Positions 12,882-25,739 of a stretch of DNA of 58,153 bases are shown here, piece by piece. Origin of the DNA: Ichthyophthirius multifiliis (Eukaryota; Ciliophora; Oligohymenophorea; Hymenostomatida); the NCBI RefSeq assembly GCF_000220395.1, contig NW_004086494.1:1-58153 (forward strand). Direction: 5' to 3'. Made by a program: the position numbers and the translations under genes. The first letter of the stretch is position 1, and each line of letters starts with the position of its first letter. Under the pieces are notes generated by a model. That model was not told the DNA's origin. It saw only the letters and a list, made by a program, of their open reading frames with translations, and ran no database searches.

Positions 12882-14821
12882 ATGAAGATTAAAAATCAAA
12901 TAAAGATAATATAAATAAATACTGAAATAATAAAATAAATTTTGAATTATATATTTATAAAAAAATTAAACTTTATATCAATAAAATATAAATTAAATAA
13001 TATTTTTTTAAAATTAAGAATATTAATAATTTTTATTGATAAAATTAATAAATATTTTTTAGATTAGCATTTATGCCAAAATTTTATAAAATTTCAACCT
13101 ATTTTGAAAACTTTAAATTTTTATTCTTAAATTTTATAAAAAAATAAATAATGAATTTAAATAATATCCAATATAAAATACAATTTTTTTTTTTATTAAT
13201 ACTTTTTTTATGTGTTTAATATTAAAAATATATTATTATTGATTTTTATATATTTTATAAATAAAAAAAGATAATTTTCTTTTTTTCTCTCCTTTTTTTT
13301 AAGTAATTGAATTTTTTTGCAGAATATAAAAAAAATAAAAAAACTATATGTAAAAAAAATTAAAAATAGATTATATTGGCAAAAAAATAAATAAATAAGA
13401 AAAAGTATATGTTTAATACTATTTAATAGTTTATTTAAATCTATTAAAAAAAAAAAAAAATTTGGAATAAATTTCTTCATTTAAATGACCCAATACATAT
13501 AAAATTAATTTTTTTCTAATGCATTTAAATAAATTACTGAATATGTTTATGAATTATTGATTTTATCATAAGAAAATAAAAAACATTATACATATTTTTA
13601 ATATCAGAATATAAAGATTAGTTATCATACACAAAATAAAACATTTGTAAATCATATAATAAAATTGCCTTTTATAAATTTATTATAAATAAATTAAAAA
13701 TCTCAAAAAAGATCAAAATATTAGATAGTAAAATATTTAATTAAATTAAATTATAATTAAATATATTAAATTATTATATATTATAAATATTATATAATTT
13801 AAAACAAGTTAATAAAATTTTTTTTATAATTTTAAATTAAAAAACTATTTCAAAAAATATTTTAATATTAAAAATATAAAATAATAATTAAAAAAAAAAA
13901 ATATATTAAATTTAATAAAATCCAATATATAATATATATAAAAAATAAAAATATTTATGTATAAAAAATTTTAATATAAATTAATAAATATATATATATA
14001 AATATATATATATAATATTTATATATATATATATATATATTTTTACTTATATATTTAAATATAATAATATTTTATTTCAAATTTTTAACATATTAATCTA
14101 TTTACAGTCTCAATAATTATTATAACAGAATATAGTCGTATATTTTTTTTAATTATTTTAAAAAAATATTTTTTTAAATATAAAATTTTAATATTTTCTA
14201 TTTTTTTTTTTTTTTCACAATAATTATTAGATTATATATAAATATTTAATAAATTTATTTTTATTGATTTTGATNNNNNNNNNNNNNNNNNNNNNAGTAT
14301 ATAATATATATAAAAAATAAAAATATTTATGTATAAAAAATTTTAATATAAATTAATAAATATATATATATAAATATATATATATAATATATATATATAT
14401 ATGTTTAAATATATATATAATATATTTATATTTTAATTATATTAATATATTTTTTATCTAATATATATTTATTTTAATTGTAAAATATAGATTAAATATT
14501 AAAAATTAATAAAAGTAATTTTTTTATTTAAATTACAAAAAATAATCATTTTTATAACATAACAAATATAAATAAAATATGATAAAGTATAATATATAAG
14601 GTTTAGTTAGAATGGAATTTATAAAATTAAAAATAAATTGTAAAATAATAATATATATTATAAATATAAAGAATTAAAAATAATTATATTAAATAATAAA
14701 TAAAAATTATTTTTGAACATAAATATTACAATTTTTTATATTAAAATATATATATGATGTGATATAATTAAAAAATAAATGAGTCAAACAATTAAATAAG
14801 TTAATATTAAATAGAAAAACT
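12882..14821. other. AT-rich spacer containing an assembly gap
   Basis: This is non-coding A/T sequence between convergent genes, with long TA dinucleotide runs near 13985-14040 and 14360-14402. Short open frames here look like composition artefacts. The 21-N gap at 14275-14295 lies inside it. Confidence 0.5.
14275..14295. other. Assembly gap (21 N)
   Basis: A run of 21 N. About 93 bases to its right (14298-14390) repeat the sequence at 13926-14018 almost exactly. The two contig ends probably overlap and were not merged. Confidence 0.95.
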
Positions 14822-15300
14822 TCATTTGGATACGAATTAAGGCATAAATAGTGTATAAAAAATAATAATAATATTTACTAAAATACATAATTCATCTTTA
14901 TTGAAAAATATGTTAACATATTGAATTTTATAAATATTAGACTATTAAAACAATTCTAAGTTTTGCTTAAAGGAATAAAGAATGATAAGCTAATAATGTT
15001 CAAATAATAAAATACATTTTTATTATTTATAATCATATTTCATAATTGATTGATAAAGGTTTTTAGAATATTTTTATATACATAAAAATTTATAAAAATA
15101 TAATTACCTTACTTTCTTCCTGTATATAAGTAATGGTTTCTTAAAAAATAATAGGATTAAATTTTTTAAAATAAAATGCCAAGCTTTAGATAGACTATAT
15201 ATGAAAAAAAATTCAATTGTAGTACATATAAAGATTTCTTCTTTTTTAATTGTTTTTGCTTTTCTAAAAAATTAATTTAATATCTCAAAATATTTTATTT
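14822..15300 (-). CDS. Possible small two-exon gene, unrecognised
   Basis: Two stretches of protein-like sequence join in frame across an intron that starts near 15108 with GTAATTAT and ends in AG. The second exon ends at TGA 14822-14824 and includes the segment NKDELCILVN followed by a hydrophobic run. No clear start codon was found. The frame is the same as that of the upstream M3 peptidase after its stop, so this could also be chance open sequence. No function can be assigned. Confidence 0.3.
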
Positions 15301-15406
15301 TTAATTAAAATGTATTATTTGTATAAATTGTAATTATCTTTAATTTTATTTTAAATTAGATAAATAATATTCTTAAAATAGATAAAAAAATAAATAGGCA
15401 TTTTTT

Positions 15407-17128
15407 TCATAAATGTCCTTTTTAAAAAAAAGAAATTAAAAATTTCTATTAATCATCTTCTTTCAAAAAAGATAATTCATTGTATATTTCTTCGCCTAAA
15501 ACATATGAAAACTACATTCCTTCATAATTTTCAGATACATCAATATTACAAAACCACCAATTTTATTATTCATAATTAAATATTTCTTTCACTTTTTCTT
15601 AATTAAATTAAAAAATGTTATTTCCTTATTAATTTATGTAGGCATCAATATAAGATTAATAGATACTCTCTAGTTAATTATAACATTTTATTATTATAAA
15701 TAATTCCTAATCAGTTTAGTCTGTTAAAATATCTTCTATTTAATATAAATTTTCATATATTTTAGCACATGTTTCAGCATAATCGATTGAGAAATTATTG
15801 GAAATAAATTAGTATTTATTTTTACTTAAAATAGAATGATAAACATGTCCCATTTCATGTAAAAAGCTAATTAAATTATCGAAGTTTAATTAATTATTAT
15901 TTTATAAAAAGAAGTTTAAATTTATAAAAAGATGAGGCATTTATTAATATTATCCTATTTAACAAAAACCTTAAATAAAATTAGTTTTCGAAGAAAAAAA
16001 AGGTGAAAAATGAATCAAAACAAAGGCCTTTTTTTCACAACCATTTTCTAAAACTTCAAATATTTTGAAATTTTGATAATTTTTAGGAAAAAAATCACTA
16101 TAAATTTCTTTTCCTATATATTCTTTAAGTTATAAATTAAAGAATTTCAAAGAAATTTTGTTTGAAATTTAAATTATTTTATCAAAAGATAGTTAATATT
16201 TATTATTTGTTAATAAATAATTTTTCAAAAATAAAAAATCTTAATATTTTAAATTATTTATAGGAATTTATAAATTAAGTATCTTTTATAAAATTTTTAT
16301 GCAATTTTTCTTTTACAAAATCTCATTTAATCTTTTTTATGTTTTTTGAAGAGAAGTATTTAGTATATATTATACTTAAAATTGATTAAATGAAGAAAAG
16401 TATTTAGAATTGAAAAAAAGTGTATACTATTAATAATTAAAATACTTATTTTCATTTATTAAAAGAATTATTTTTTGGCGAACTTTTATTAGATTTTCAA
16501 ATAATGTTTGATTATTTTGATTTATCTATAAACATTTTTCAAATAAATCATTCCTCAATTAATTATCAGGTACTTGTTTAATTATTTAAACTAAATGTGC
16601 GAAATTCAATTAAAAAATATTTTATTATTAACTATTGGCATATTTGGAAAAATCAATTTAAATACAATTTTTTATTCTGTTTTCTGAAATTTAATTTAAA
16701 ATTTAGCTTTCTTCTTCTCTTAATTAATTATACTTTAATAAGAAATTTTCGTCAACTTCTTTATTTATAAAATTTCGATCTTCATATTCTTTTAAAAGTC
16801 TATTTATAAAAAGAATTTCTTCCTCATCTAATAAATATGTGTTTCTTTATGTTTCTAAATATTTTATTTAAAGAAGCTAATTGTATATTATTTTGTCTTT
16901 ATTTAAGTTATCAAATAGAGTTTAAATCTCGTTTATCGCATTTTTTATTTATATATTTTCTGGATAAAATTAGTTTAAAATATTCGCCAAGTCTATAATT
17001 TTGCATGATTCATTTGAAATTTCATTTAATATTGTTAATTTATGGTTTATATTTGTTAATTATTTAAATAAATTTATTTTTTGCTTTATAAAAGGTAAAT
17101 TCCTATAAAGTTTCTACAAATATTACAT
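15407..17128 (-). CDS. M3-family zinc metallopeptidase (oligopeptidase type)
   Basis: Predicted zinc-dependent oligopeptidase of the thimet oligopeptidase/oligoendopeptidase F group, which trims short peptides in cytosol or organelles. It is one uninterrupted frame of 573 residues from ATG 17128 to TGA 15407-15409. The long N-terminal half is helical and Q/N-rich. The catalytic motif is HEMGH (about residues 423-427) within NLISFLHEMGHVYHS. A downstream FSIDYAET supplies the expected third zinc ligand, Glu. The C-terminal part (YVLGEEIYNEL and FLISFFQKG) matches the end of M3 enzymes. The protein is slightly short for the family and the catalytic-core sequence is divergent. Subfamily and substrate cannot be told. 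Confidence 0.82.
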
Positions 17129-17200
17129 TTATTGGAAATATAAAATTTTAATTTTTTAATATATAAATCTTAAAAAAATAAAAAATAATAATAATTAATT

Positions 17201-19462
17201 TCAAAATGCTAAAGCATATAATTCTAATTCCAAACAAATAAATTAATTCGATTAATTATCTCTATGTAAAGGCGGATTTTCAAAAGTTTAACAATAATAA
17301 CTACTTCCTTTTAAACCATCTGATATTTATAGAGCTACGCCATCCCCTTCAAATCCAAAACTAAAATATGTTTTGTTAGAATACATATAATTTTAATTAT
17401 TTCCTGTAGTAAAATAAAATTCTTCTTTAGGGCTTAATGTAAATTAAAATATTTCATCTGTTCCATAAAATTTAGTTTAATTAGATAAAGTGAGCATAGT
17501 AGAACTACAAACACCAAAAATCTTAAATATTTTTTAAAATAATTTTTATATATATAAGTTTACTGCTTTTTTGTTTTTATTAATAGAAGCATTGGATATT
17601 CACTATTTTAAGAGGCTTTTAAATATAAATTTTCAAGTGAATATCCATGCTTATATGTTGCAAATATTAATTATGGATTTGTTATTTTAAATGAACTTGG
17701 AATATAGTCCCAAATTAATTCCAACTTTTTTTAAATTAGTTTATTTTATTTTATTTAATTATTTTTTAATAGTTTACTTATTAATAAGTTATTATTTAAG
17801 ATTTTTCTTTTGTTTTAGGTCTATATATTGTTTTCACAAAAGGCACATTTTTAGAGGATAATATATTTTTTAAAGATTTAGTTAATTACTTTATTTTCAA
17901 TTTATATGCAGTCTTGTTTAGTTTTATGTTAAATATCAGTATTTTATTATATATATTAAATATTTTATTTTTAATTAATTTAATTATATTAATATTACAA
18001 TAAATAGTTTATCAGTTTCTTCTATTGTTTAGTCGATTTTGACATTTTAAAGAAATTTTTATAATTCAGATTATGATTAAATATTTAGGATATCATTCTT
18101 TTTTATATTTTATAATTTAATAAATTTGGTTTCATTTATTATTTAATTAAATACTTTTAATGTCATAAAAATACCAAAAGTAATTTTATAGATACATCTA
18201 ATGCCTTCATTTATATAAATAGTCCAAAGTCTTATAACAGTCTTTATTATTAGATAAAAAATATTATGTGGTATGGAGAGCAATAATTTAATACGCAGAG
18301 CAATTAGCTGGGTGTATTAACATTATATATATATATATATATACTAAATGTTTTTTTATCTTCATTATATCTTTAGTTTTTATTAATTTAATTATTTCTA
18401 TCTTAAATATTAAAAATAGAATAAAAGAAACATCTAATTTTTTAATTTATCAGTGTATTAAATTATTGCTCTATATATATAAATTATTTTTTTACTGAAA
18501 AAGATAAGATATTTAAAAAAAAAAAAGTCGACCATTACATAAATTAATCAATATAATCAAAGTCTATTTTTTCAAAATACTATATTAAATCTTTAAATTG
18601 ACTATTCCTTAACTAAGCTACATCAAAGAAAAGTTTCGCGTTTCTAATAAAGAAGATAAACATATATTTTTTATTTTTTAACAAAATAAAAAAAAATACT
18701 TCATTACTTTCTAAAATCTTTAGCATTTAAAGTGAAATGCCACCTCAAATTCTTCGTTTCTTATTTTAACATTATATTACTCTAACTTATTAAATTATAC
18801 ATTAGAAAATAAGTTTCAGGTTCATTAAAAAAGACTAAACTAATTGTACTTACTTAAATAACCATTGGATTATATTATAATTATGGCAAAGTATCTTTTA
18901 AAACCCATAATATTTTTTTCAAAGCATATTTTCCTTCTTTATTTAAACATGAATATTTTATTAAATCATTAAATTTTTATTCACTAAATGTAGGAACTAA
19001 TGTTATTGATGATTAACTACTTTTATCAAAAACAACATTTCTTAATATATTGTATTAATATTAACAATCTTCCCAATTTATATTGTACATTTTAAAAATT
19101 ATTTCTCTTATTAAAGATAATTTACAACCTCTAATTATATTATAAAAAATATAAATTTTATATTTTTAAATTTACTTTCTTATTAAATATTTTATTTTAT
19201 AAAATAAATCTTCATTTTTCAGTTTATTAATTTATTGTTTTTCTTTTTTTTAGTTTTAAAATATTATTTTAACAAAATTTGGATTATAATGCTCCTATAT
19301 AATTTTTTAAATTATTCATTATATTTTTTAAATAAATTTATTTTAATACTTAGTATAATTTGTAATTATTGTACATTTAATGAAATAATTTTTTACAGAA
19401 TAGCAATTCACCTTTATAAAATTATTAAGATTAATACCATTCATCAAGATTATAAGTATCAT
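17201..19462 (-). CDS. TBC-TLDc domain protein (TBC1D24-like RabGAP family)
   Basis: Multi-exon protein combining a Rab-GAP TBC domain and a TLDc domain. TBC-type sequence includes IKYLIRKG, ALKKILWVLKDTLPQLQYNP, LRWHFTLNAKDF and IRLWTIYINEGIRC. The TLDc domain follows: LIWDYIPSSF, FATYKHGYSLENLY, MLLLIKTK, then FGVCSSTMLTLS, KFYGTDEIFQFTLSP, YFSFGFEGDGVALQ and a C-terminal FICLELELYALAF ending at TGA 17201-17203. The architecture matches TBC1D24, known in vesicle traffic and oxidative-stress resistance. The usual TBC arginine and glutamine fingers are not obvious, so GAP activity is doubtful. One intron region (about 18260-18530) holds an 18-bp inverted repeat and its exact ends are unclear. 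Confidence 0.82.
18277..18472. repeat. Small element with 18-bp perfect inverted termini
   Basis: The 18 bases at 18277-18294 recur as an exact reverse complement at 18455-18472. About 160 AT-rich bases, including a TA dinucleotide run, lie between them. It sits within an intron region of the TBC-TLDc gene. The shape resembles a MITE or an uneliminated IES-like remnant, but no clear target-site duplication is visible. Confidence 0.6.
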
Positions 19463-20558
19463 TTTCTTATTTTTTTTAGAAATTTATAGCTTAAAATAAT
19501 TATCTATTAGGTAATTATTATTAATCTTATGGAATTGTATTTTTTTCACATTAATATTTATATTTTTTATTTATACATGATCCCATTTAATAATTTTAGT
19601 TTTATAATATAAAAAATAAAAAAAAATAAGATTATTAATAATCATAAAATACAAAAATATATTAATTATTAAATTAATAAATTTAATTTAATTTAATTTA
19701 ATTTAATTTAATAATTAATTTTAAAAATTGATTAAAAAATTAATAAATAAATATTTTATAATTTATTAAATTATTTATTTAAATTTATTTTTAATATTAA
19801 TAAAATTTAGTCAATTAATATTATAATATAATTTTAATATTTCTTATTATTATTTTAATTATTATATAAAAACTGTTATTGACATATTTTAAACTTATAA
19901 AAATTTATAAATTTTTGTACTTTTATTTTATTAAATCTCTGAGACTAAGCAAATCATCTAAAAATAAGAAAACTATGCATTGAAAAAAAAGCAATATAAA
20001 TATTGGTATCTCCTAAACTTTTTTAAAAAGTAGAAATTTGCTGCTCCTTTCAAATTGTAAAAGGTTTGATTTTTTCACAAAATAAGATTTAAGATATTAT
20101 TTAAAATAATATAATTTTTTGCTATTTAAATAAAATAAAATATAAATTAAAAAATAATATTATTTATAATTTAATTCAGTTAAAACTATCATCATATTCT
20201 AAAAATGTTTTTAAAAAATAGATTTTTTGTGGAGCAGAAAAAAAAGAGGACTTTCAAAAATTTTATGGCAAAATATTGGGTTTATGAGAAGTTTAAAATT
20301 TTCATATTTAAGAATATATTTTCAATTTATTTAGTTTAAAAATAAATAAGGAGTATAATATTCGTTTTTATATATGCTATTATATAAATCATTTTTTATA
20401 TTAAAATATTTACTAAAAACTTATTAAATTTTTTCCATTAATATTATATAATCTATAATCTTATTATAAATTAATTTTTTATTAGTTAATAGATAATTTA
20501 AAATTAAATCATTTCAAAATTATTTTACTATTTTAAATAAAAATAATAAATAAAAAAA
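19463..20558. other. AT-rich divergent spacer
   Basis: This spacer separates the leftward TBC-TLDc gene from the rightward SHIPPO-like gene. The part from about 20203 stays open in the same frame as the SHIPPO-like protein, and 19940-20290 is less AT-rich than its surroundings. An extended N-terminus, an unspliced upstream exon or a small RNA cannot be excluded, but none is convincing. Confidence 0.4.
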
Positions 20559-22778
20559 ATGTTAAATAGTCTTCTTTTGGAGCTATAATAAGAAATAAAA
20601 AAAACATAAACTGAATTAAAAGATACAAAAAAATCATTTAAATAAGCAAAAGAATAAATAAAAATAATTTCAAATCCATCTCTTCCAGTTGACCCATATG
20701 TAACTTTAACAAAAAAATCAATTCCTTAACATGCATTCCCAAAAGCTTTAAGAGCATAAAATAATAATAAAAAGTCTCACATAAAACATTCAGAAATATA
20801 ATGTTTAGCCGCAACAGAAAATCAAAATATGCCTCCTTAAAATTAAAAAGGTATTGTATTTTCAAAAAGCGACCGCTTTTCTCCAGTAAAAAGCAAAGAA
20901 AAATAATTATACAAAGAATTAATTTACGAACCATAATGTGAATATGTAAAAAGAAAACCTCAAACAGCCATAATAAATCCCATTCATAAAAACTAATCAA
21001 CTACTTCACGCTCAAGTATTTTTAATGATTTAGAAACTAATGCAAGTATGACATCTTTTTTAGGCCCAGGCGCATATGATGTGAATTATTCATCAATAGA
21101 AGTTTCAAAATCAGGAATATTTATTCCCAAAAGTATAAGATTTTCTTAAAAGCAAGCACTATAGAATACATATTTAAGTCCAAACTTTGATTTAATAAAA
21201 AAGAAGAGTCAGGCAGCAATAATGAAAAATCCAACACCAATAAATCCAAAATTAAAATCAAAAAAAATGTTTTTGGCAGAACTCGAAAAATAAGCTGGTT
21301 TAATGTAATTATAAAGGCCTATAATAAGTGATGCATATTTAAAAAAAAAAGTTCAAGGAGTATCATTTACTAATAATATTTAAAATATAGTTAGTCTTCC
21401 ATAAAACTCAAGAGAAAAAACTGCTGCTGTTTTCCTTTTTTTAGATAAACTGAGAGCTTTAAAAGACTTAGGACCTGGCACATATGATTAGTATATATTT
21501 AAACCTGCTCCAACAGCTGTTTTGTACAGAAAAAGTTCATATAGTCCAATAAAAAAGCATCCAAAGGAAGATATTCCAGGTCCAGATTATTATTATTGTA
21601 AGGATGATTTATTATATCAAAATAAACCAGAATATACATTTGCAAAAGCTGATATAAATCCTTAAATAGAAATTCCCGATTGGAGAGATTATAAACCGTA
21701 ATATAATCAAATATAAAAAAATGCTTATGCGGCAATAATATTGGATGAACATAAACCTTAATATATAGGTGAAGAAGGAACATTAGAAGAAGAAAGAGGA
21801 CCAGGAAAATATGAAATAAATTACAAATAAACAGAAATAAGAACAGATTTGGGAAATGTAAAATATGCCGAATTAAACTAAAATAATATAAGGGAAAATA
21901 ATATGGAATATTTAAAGAAAGAACATTTCGATAATGATCTTTTATTTCCAAAAGTTGATTTAATTAAACCTAATAATAAAAAAACGTTTAAATATTATGA
22001 AGAGACGAATATTTTACCACCTAATCCTCCTGATAGTCTATTATTTTAAGAAGAAGATAAATTCTATGATGTGGATTTAAACAAAGTACGAGAAAACATG
22101 AAAAAAGCTCATAATTTTGCACAAAATATGAAGAAAGATGAATTTGCTGAGCATGAAGAATTCATGAAGATAATGCATGAATTTTATGAAAAAGAAAAAA
22201 AAAGAATGCCTCATTTAGGTGAATATGATGTTATTTATACATAAATAGACCCTCATATTCCAACTTTAGACATTCAAAAAGTGACAGCAGCTGATCATGA
22301 ACCAATTTAGAAGCCTGAAGGAGACGTAGATGGAGATAATTTAATTTTAAATAGTAATGGAAGATTACAGAAAAAAGTTGCTGATATTAATATGAAAAAA
22401 ATGATTGGTAGGTATGATAATTAAAATGAAATTACTGATTATGATGATGATTTACTTAATTTAAATCCTAATATAGATTTCATTAAACCAAAAATAAAAA
22501 TATTAGTCAATATGAAATTAATGATGGATAGAATTCCTGAAGAAGATGAAGCCTTTCGTGAAGAAGAAAAATTAGATTTAAATGTTAATTATTAATAAAT
22601 TGATAAAAAAGTTAAAGGATATGTTGATTTAAAAAAAATTTAGATCAGAGAAGATACACCTTAATATCAACCTGTTTAAAAAGAATAAGAAATTTAAATT
22701 AATGTTAAAACTAATCTTGTAAAACCTAAAAAAGGAACGGCTGTAAATATGAGCAAAGGATAAAAAAGATTTAAATGA
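20559..22778 (+). CDS. SHIPPO/STPGR-repeat ciliary protein (ODF3/CIMAP-like)
   Basis: Single-exon protein of 739 residues. It has recurring Pro-Gly-Pro motifs of the STPGR/SHIPPO type: FLGPGAYDVNYSS, KDLGPGTYDQY, DIPGPDYYY and ERGPGKYEINY, with HLGEYDVIY as a weaker copy. Each is followed by segments rich in Ser/Lys/Pro. In other eukaryotes such proteins are microtubule inner proteins or outer-dense-fibre proteins of cilia and sperm tails, so an axonemal role is likely. The C-terminal third is acidic and lacks clear repeats. The start at 20559 begins the protein-like sequence. The gene is followed on the same strand, 330 bases on, by a HOOK-like gene. Confidence 0.85.
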
Positions 22779-23109
22779 AAATTTAGTTATTTTAAATAAT
22801 AAATAAATATTAAAAATATATTGGGTTAATTTTAATAATTATAATATTATCAATTTTATTATATATTAAAGATTTTAAAATACAAAATCTATAAATATAT
22901 TTGTATTTTATAATTTTTATCAAATTTCCAAAAAAAATCTAATAGAAATTATCATTTTTTTTATATTAAAAAATATTGAAAATTAATTATTCATTATATA
23001 AATAATTACCGTGATTTTAAAATTTTGTATTATATATTTTAATGATTTTTATTTATTTGTATCATATATTAATATATTATATATATAAAATATATTTGAC
23101 TATAAGAAA
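22779..23109. other. Short AT-rich spacer
   Basis: The 331 bases between the SHIPPO-like and HOOK-like genes, both on the plus strand, contain no coding frame. They presumably contain the 3' end of one transcript and the promoter of the next. Confidence 0.4.
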
Positions 23110-25497
23110 ATGCTTAATAGTTTTTCAGGAATAAAATCATAATAATGTTAAAATTCATAACCTTCAGTAGAAATAATAGAGCATAGTATAATAGCTTTTT
23201 TTAAAAAAATAGAATTTATATAAGATACTATAAACGATATTTTTGATTTAAATACAGGATATGAAATATCAGAAACATTATATTCAATAAACAATCATCA
23301 TTTTAAAAAAATAAATAAAATAGAAAATCAAGAAAGCATGATTTTTGCATTAAATTTTGCAAATATGAATAAACTAGTACAAGATATTTATAGTTATTAT
23401 AATGAATTATATAAATTTACAATATAAGATGACTATATAAATATATAAGATATAATTAACAAAATAAATAAAAATGAAATAATAAAATTAATTGAATTAA
23501 TGTTTGGTATTTTATTATAATCAGAAAATAAAAAATATATATACTTGATAATGACATTAGATGATGCATCTTAAAATGCAATTATGCATATATCTTAGAA
23601 ATGGCTTGTTACTTAATAATAAATTCTTAATGATTCTCTATATAATTCTTAATTTAACTCAAATTCAAATTAGATAGATTTTTAGTAATTATATATTTAA
23701 ATGCTTAATAAGATTGATGAATAAACTTTGAAAATTTAATGCTTAAATGAAAATATTGAATAATAAAATAAATAAAAAGAAGAAAAAGATTTTTAAATTG
23801 ATTAACTTTAAAAAAAAATTTGCTAATAAGACTTTGAAATTCTCAAAATTGCCGCTTAAAGAGATAATGTTTATACTAATTTAGGACTTAATGTAGATGA
23901 AGATCCTAAAACAGCAATAAATTCAAGAGAAAATATTATAAATAATTAAAAGAAATATATTTAAGAGAACTAAGATAAATTTAACAAACAAATAGATTAA
24001 TTAGAATTAGAAAAGAAAGAGTATTAAAAAAAACTTGAAAATTAATAAAAAATAATAAAAGAAAGAGATTTTTATAAATAAGAATTAGAAAACTAATAAG
24101 AACAAATAAATAAATAATATTAAAATTAAAATTATTAGAAATATTTAGAAACAGATATATAAGAAAAACAATCAACAATTTAAAAATTATTAATAAAAAT
24201 AGAAGATTATAAATAAGAATATGAAAAGCTAAAAGATAAATATTATTTTGAAATTTCTAATTTTAAATTTTAAATTTAAAGTGAATAAACTAAAAATAAA
24301 GATTTAGAAAAATAAATTGAAAAAGAAAATGAATAGAATCTTAATTTATCAAGGTAAATTTCTAATTTAAAGGAATAAATAAATTAAAATGATTAATAAA
24401 ATTAAGCTAGCAATTTAAATAGCGATTTTAATTAAATTATTACTGATTTGGAAAGAGAAAATGTTCTCCTAAAAATATAACTAAATGATAAAAATTTTTA
24501 GGTCTAACTTGAAAATTTAAATGAAGATAAATTTAAATACTAAAATGATTAGATAAAAGAATTAGAAACTAAATTAGAAATTAAAGTGAAACAAATATAG
24601 GAATAAAAACAAAAGTTAAAGGAAAAAGAAGACAAAGAATAATAATTAAATATGATAATAAAATCTTTATAATTGCAATATTAAGAAAATGTGAATATAG
24701 TAAATAATTTATAGAATTAAATTTAAAATAATAAAATTGATAAAGAAGAAAAAAACGAAACTTTTTAACAATTTAAAAGTAAAATTTAAGAATAATAAAA
24801 TTAATTATAATAGATAAAATTATTAAGTGAATAATAATAGTAAAAGTTAATAAAAGAGAATGCTTAATTAAAAGAACAAATTTCTTAATTAGAAAATTAA
24901 TTGGAATTATAAGAAAACTAGTTTTAATCTTAAAATTCTAGCATTTAAAATTAATTATAGGAGTAAATTATTAATTTGAACTAATAAATTTTATAATTAT
25001 AATAAAAAAATCAAATCTAATTGGAAGAACAATAAAATTAATTATAAATATAAAAAGATTAATAATTTTAAGAAAATAATTTTCTTAAATAATCAAATTA
25101 ATAATTAGAAATATAAATTAGAAATTTTTAAACAAATATAAATGATCTTGAATAAGATGTCTTATAGAAAAATTAAAATTTAACCGAACAAAGTTAAGTA
25201 ATTTAAAAGCATATTAATGATAAAGATTAATTAAAAAAAAATACATAAATACTAGAAATAAATAATAAAGAATAATAATTTAAAAATATATAGTTGCAAA
25301 ATTAAATATAAATTCTAATATAATCAAATGAATAACTTTAATAGTAATATAACAATATAAAAGATGTGAAATAGCAAGTATTTTAAATAATTAAATAATT
25401 AGAAATATAATATGAAGAATAAAATAGAAAATATTTAAAAATATATGAAACTTTACAAAATTAATAAAAATAATAAGAAGGAGTAAAAGTAATTTGA
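23110..25497 (+). CDS. HOOK-type dynein adaptor (N-terminal CH-like domain plus coiled coil)
   Basis: Single uninterrupted frame of 795 residues. The first 160 or so match the HOOK domain that binds dynein light intermediate chain: FFKKIEFIQDTINDIFDLN, ETLYSINNHHF, LNFANMNKLVQDIYSYYNEL, IIKLIELMFGILLQSEN and YIYLIMTLDDASQNAIM. The rest, from about residue 200, is long Q/E/K/L-rich coiled coil. HOOK proteins link dynein-dynactin to endosomal or ciliary cargo. The usual C-terminal cargo region cannot be recognised. After the stop at 25495-25497 an acceptor-like AG occurs near 25532, so a further exon is possible. The fold assignment is by pattern, not by alignment. Confidence 0.8.
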
Positions 25498-25739
25498 ACA
25501 AATTATACATTAAAAATTTTATTTTATTTTTAGATTTAGTCTTAAAAATATTTTTATTATAAAAATATATATTTAAACAAAAAAAATTATTTTTTTTACT
25601 TTTTATACATTCTCTAACTTTATTTATAAAAATTAAATATATGTTATTTTATTTCTTTTTTATATATAATATTTGTTTATGTATAATTTTTCTATTATCG
25701 TTACTTGTCTAAGAAATTTATAGAATTATATACTATAAA

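Noticed and set aside
12565-13480. Hydrophobic minus-strand open frames
   Set aside because: One lies opposite the repeat tail and the other in A/T spacer; their Phe/Leu/Ile content is what poly-T codes for and they have no domain or start context.
19235-19489. Plus-strand hydrophobic open frame of 84 residues
   Set aside because: The opposite strand carries the N-terminal exons of the TBC-TLDc gene here, with conserved IKYLIRKG just downstream.
19920-20320. Less AT-rich patch with partly complementary segments, considered as an snRNA
   Set aside because: No U1-U6 core motif or other recognisable RNA signature could be matched by eye.
20638-21951. Minus-strand open frames of 120 and 150 residues
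   Set aside because: They lie opposite the SHIPPO-like gene, whose plus-strand frame is uninterrupted for 740 codons with clear motifs.
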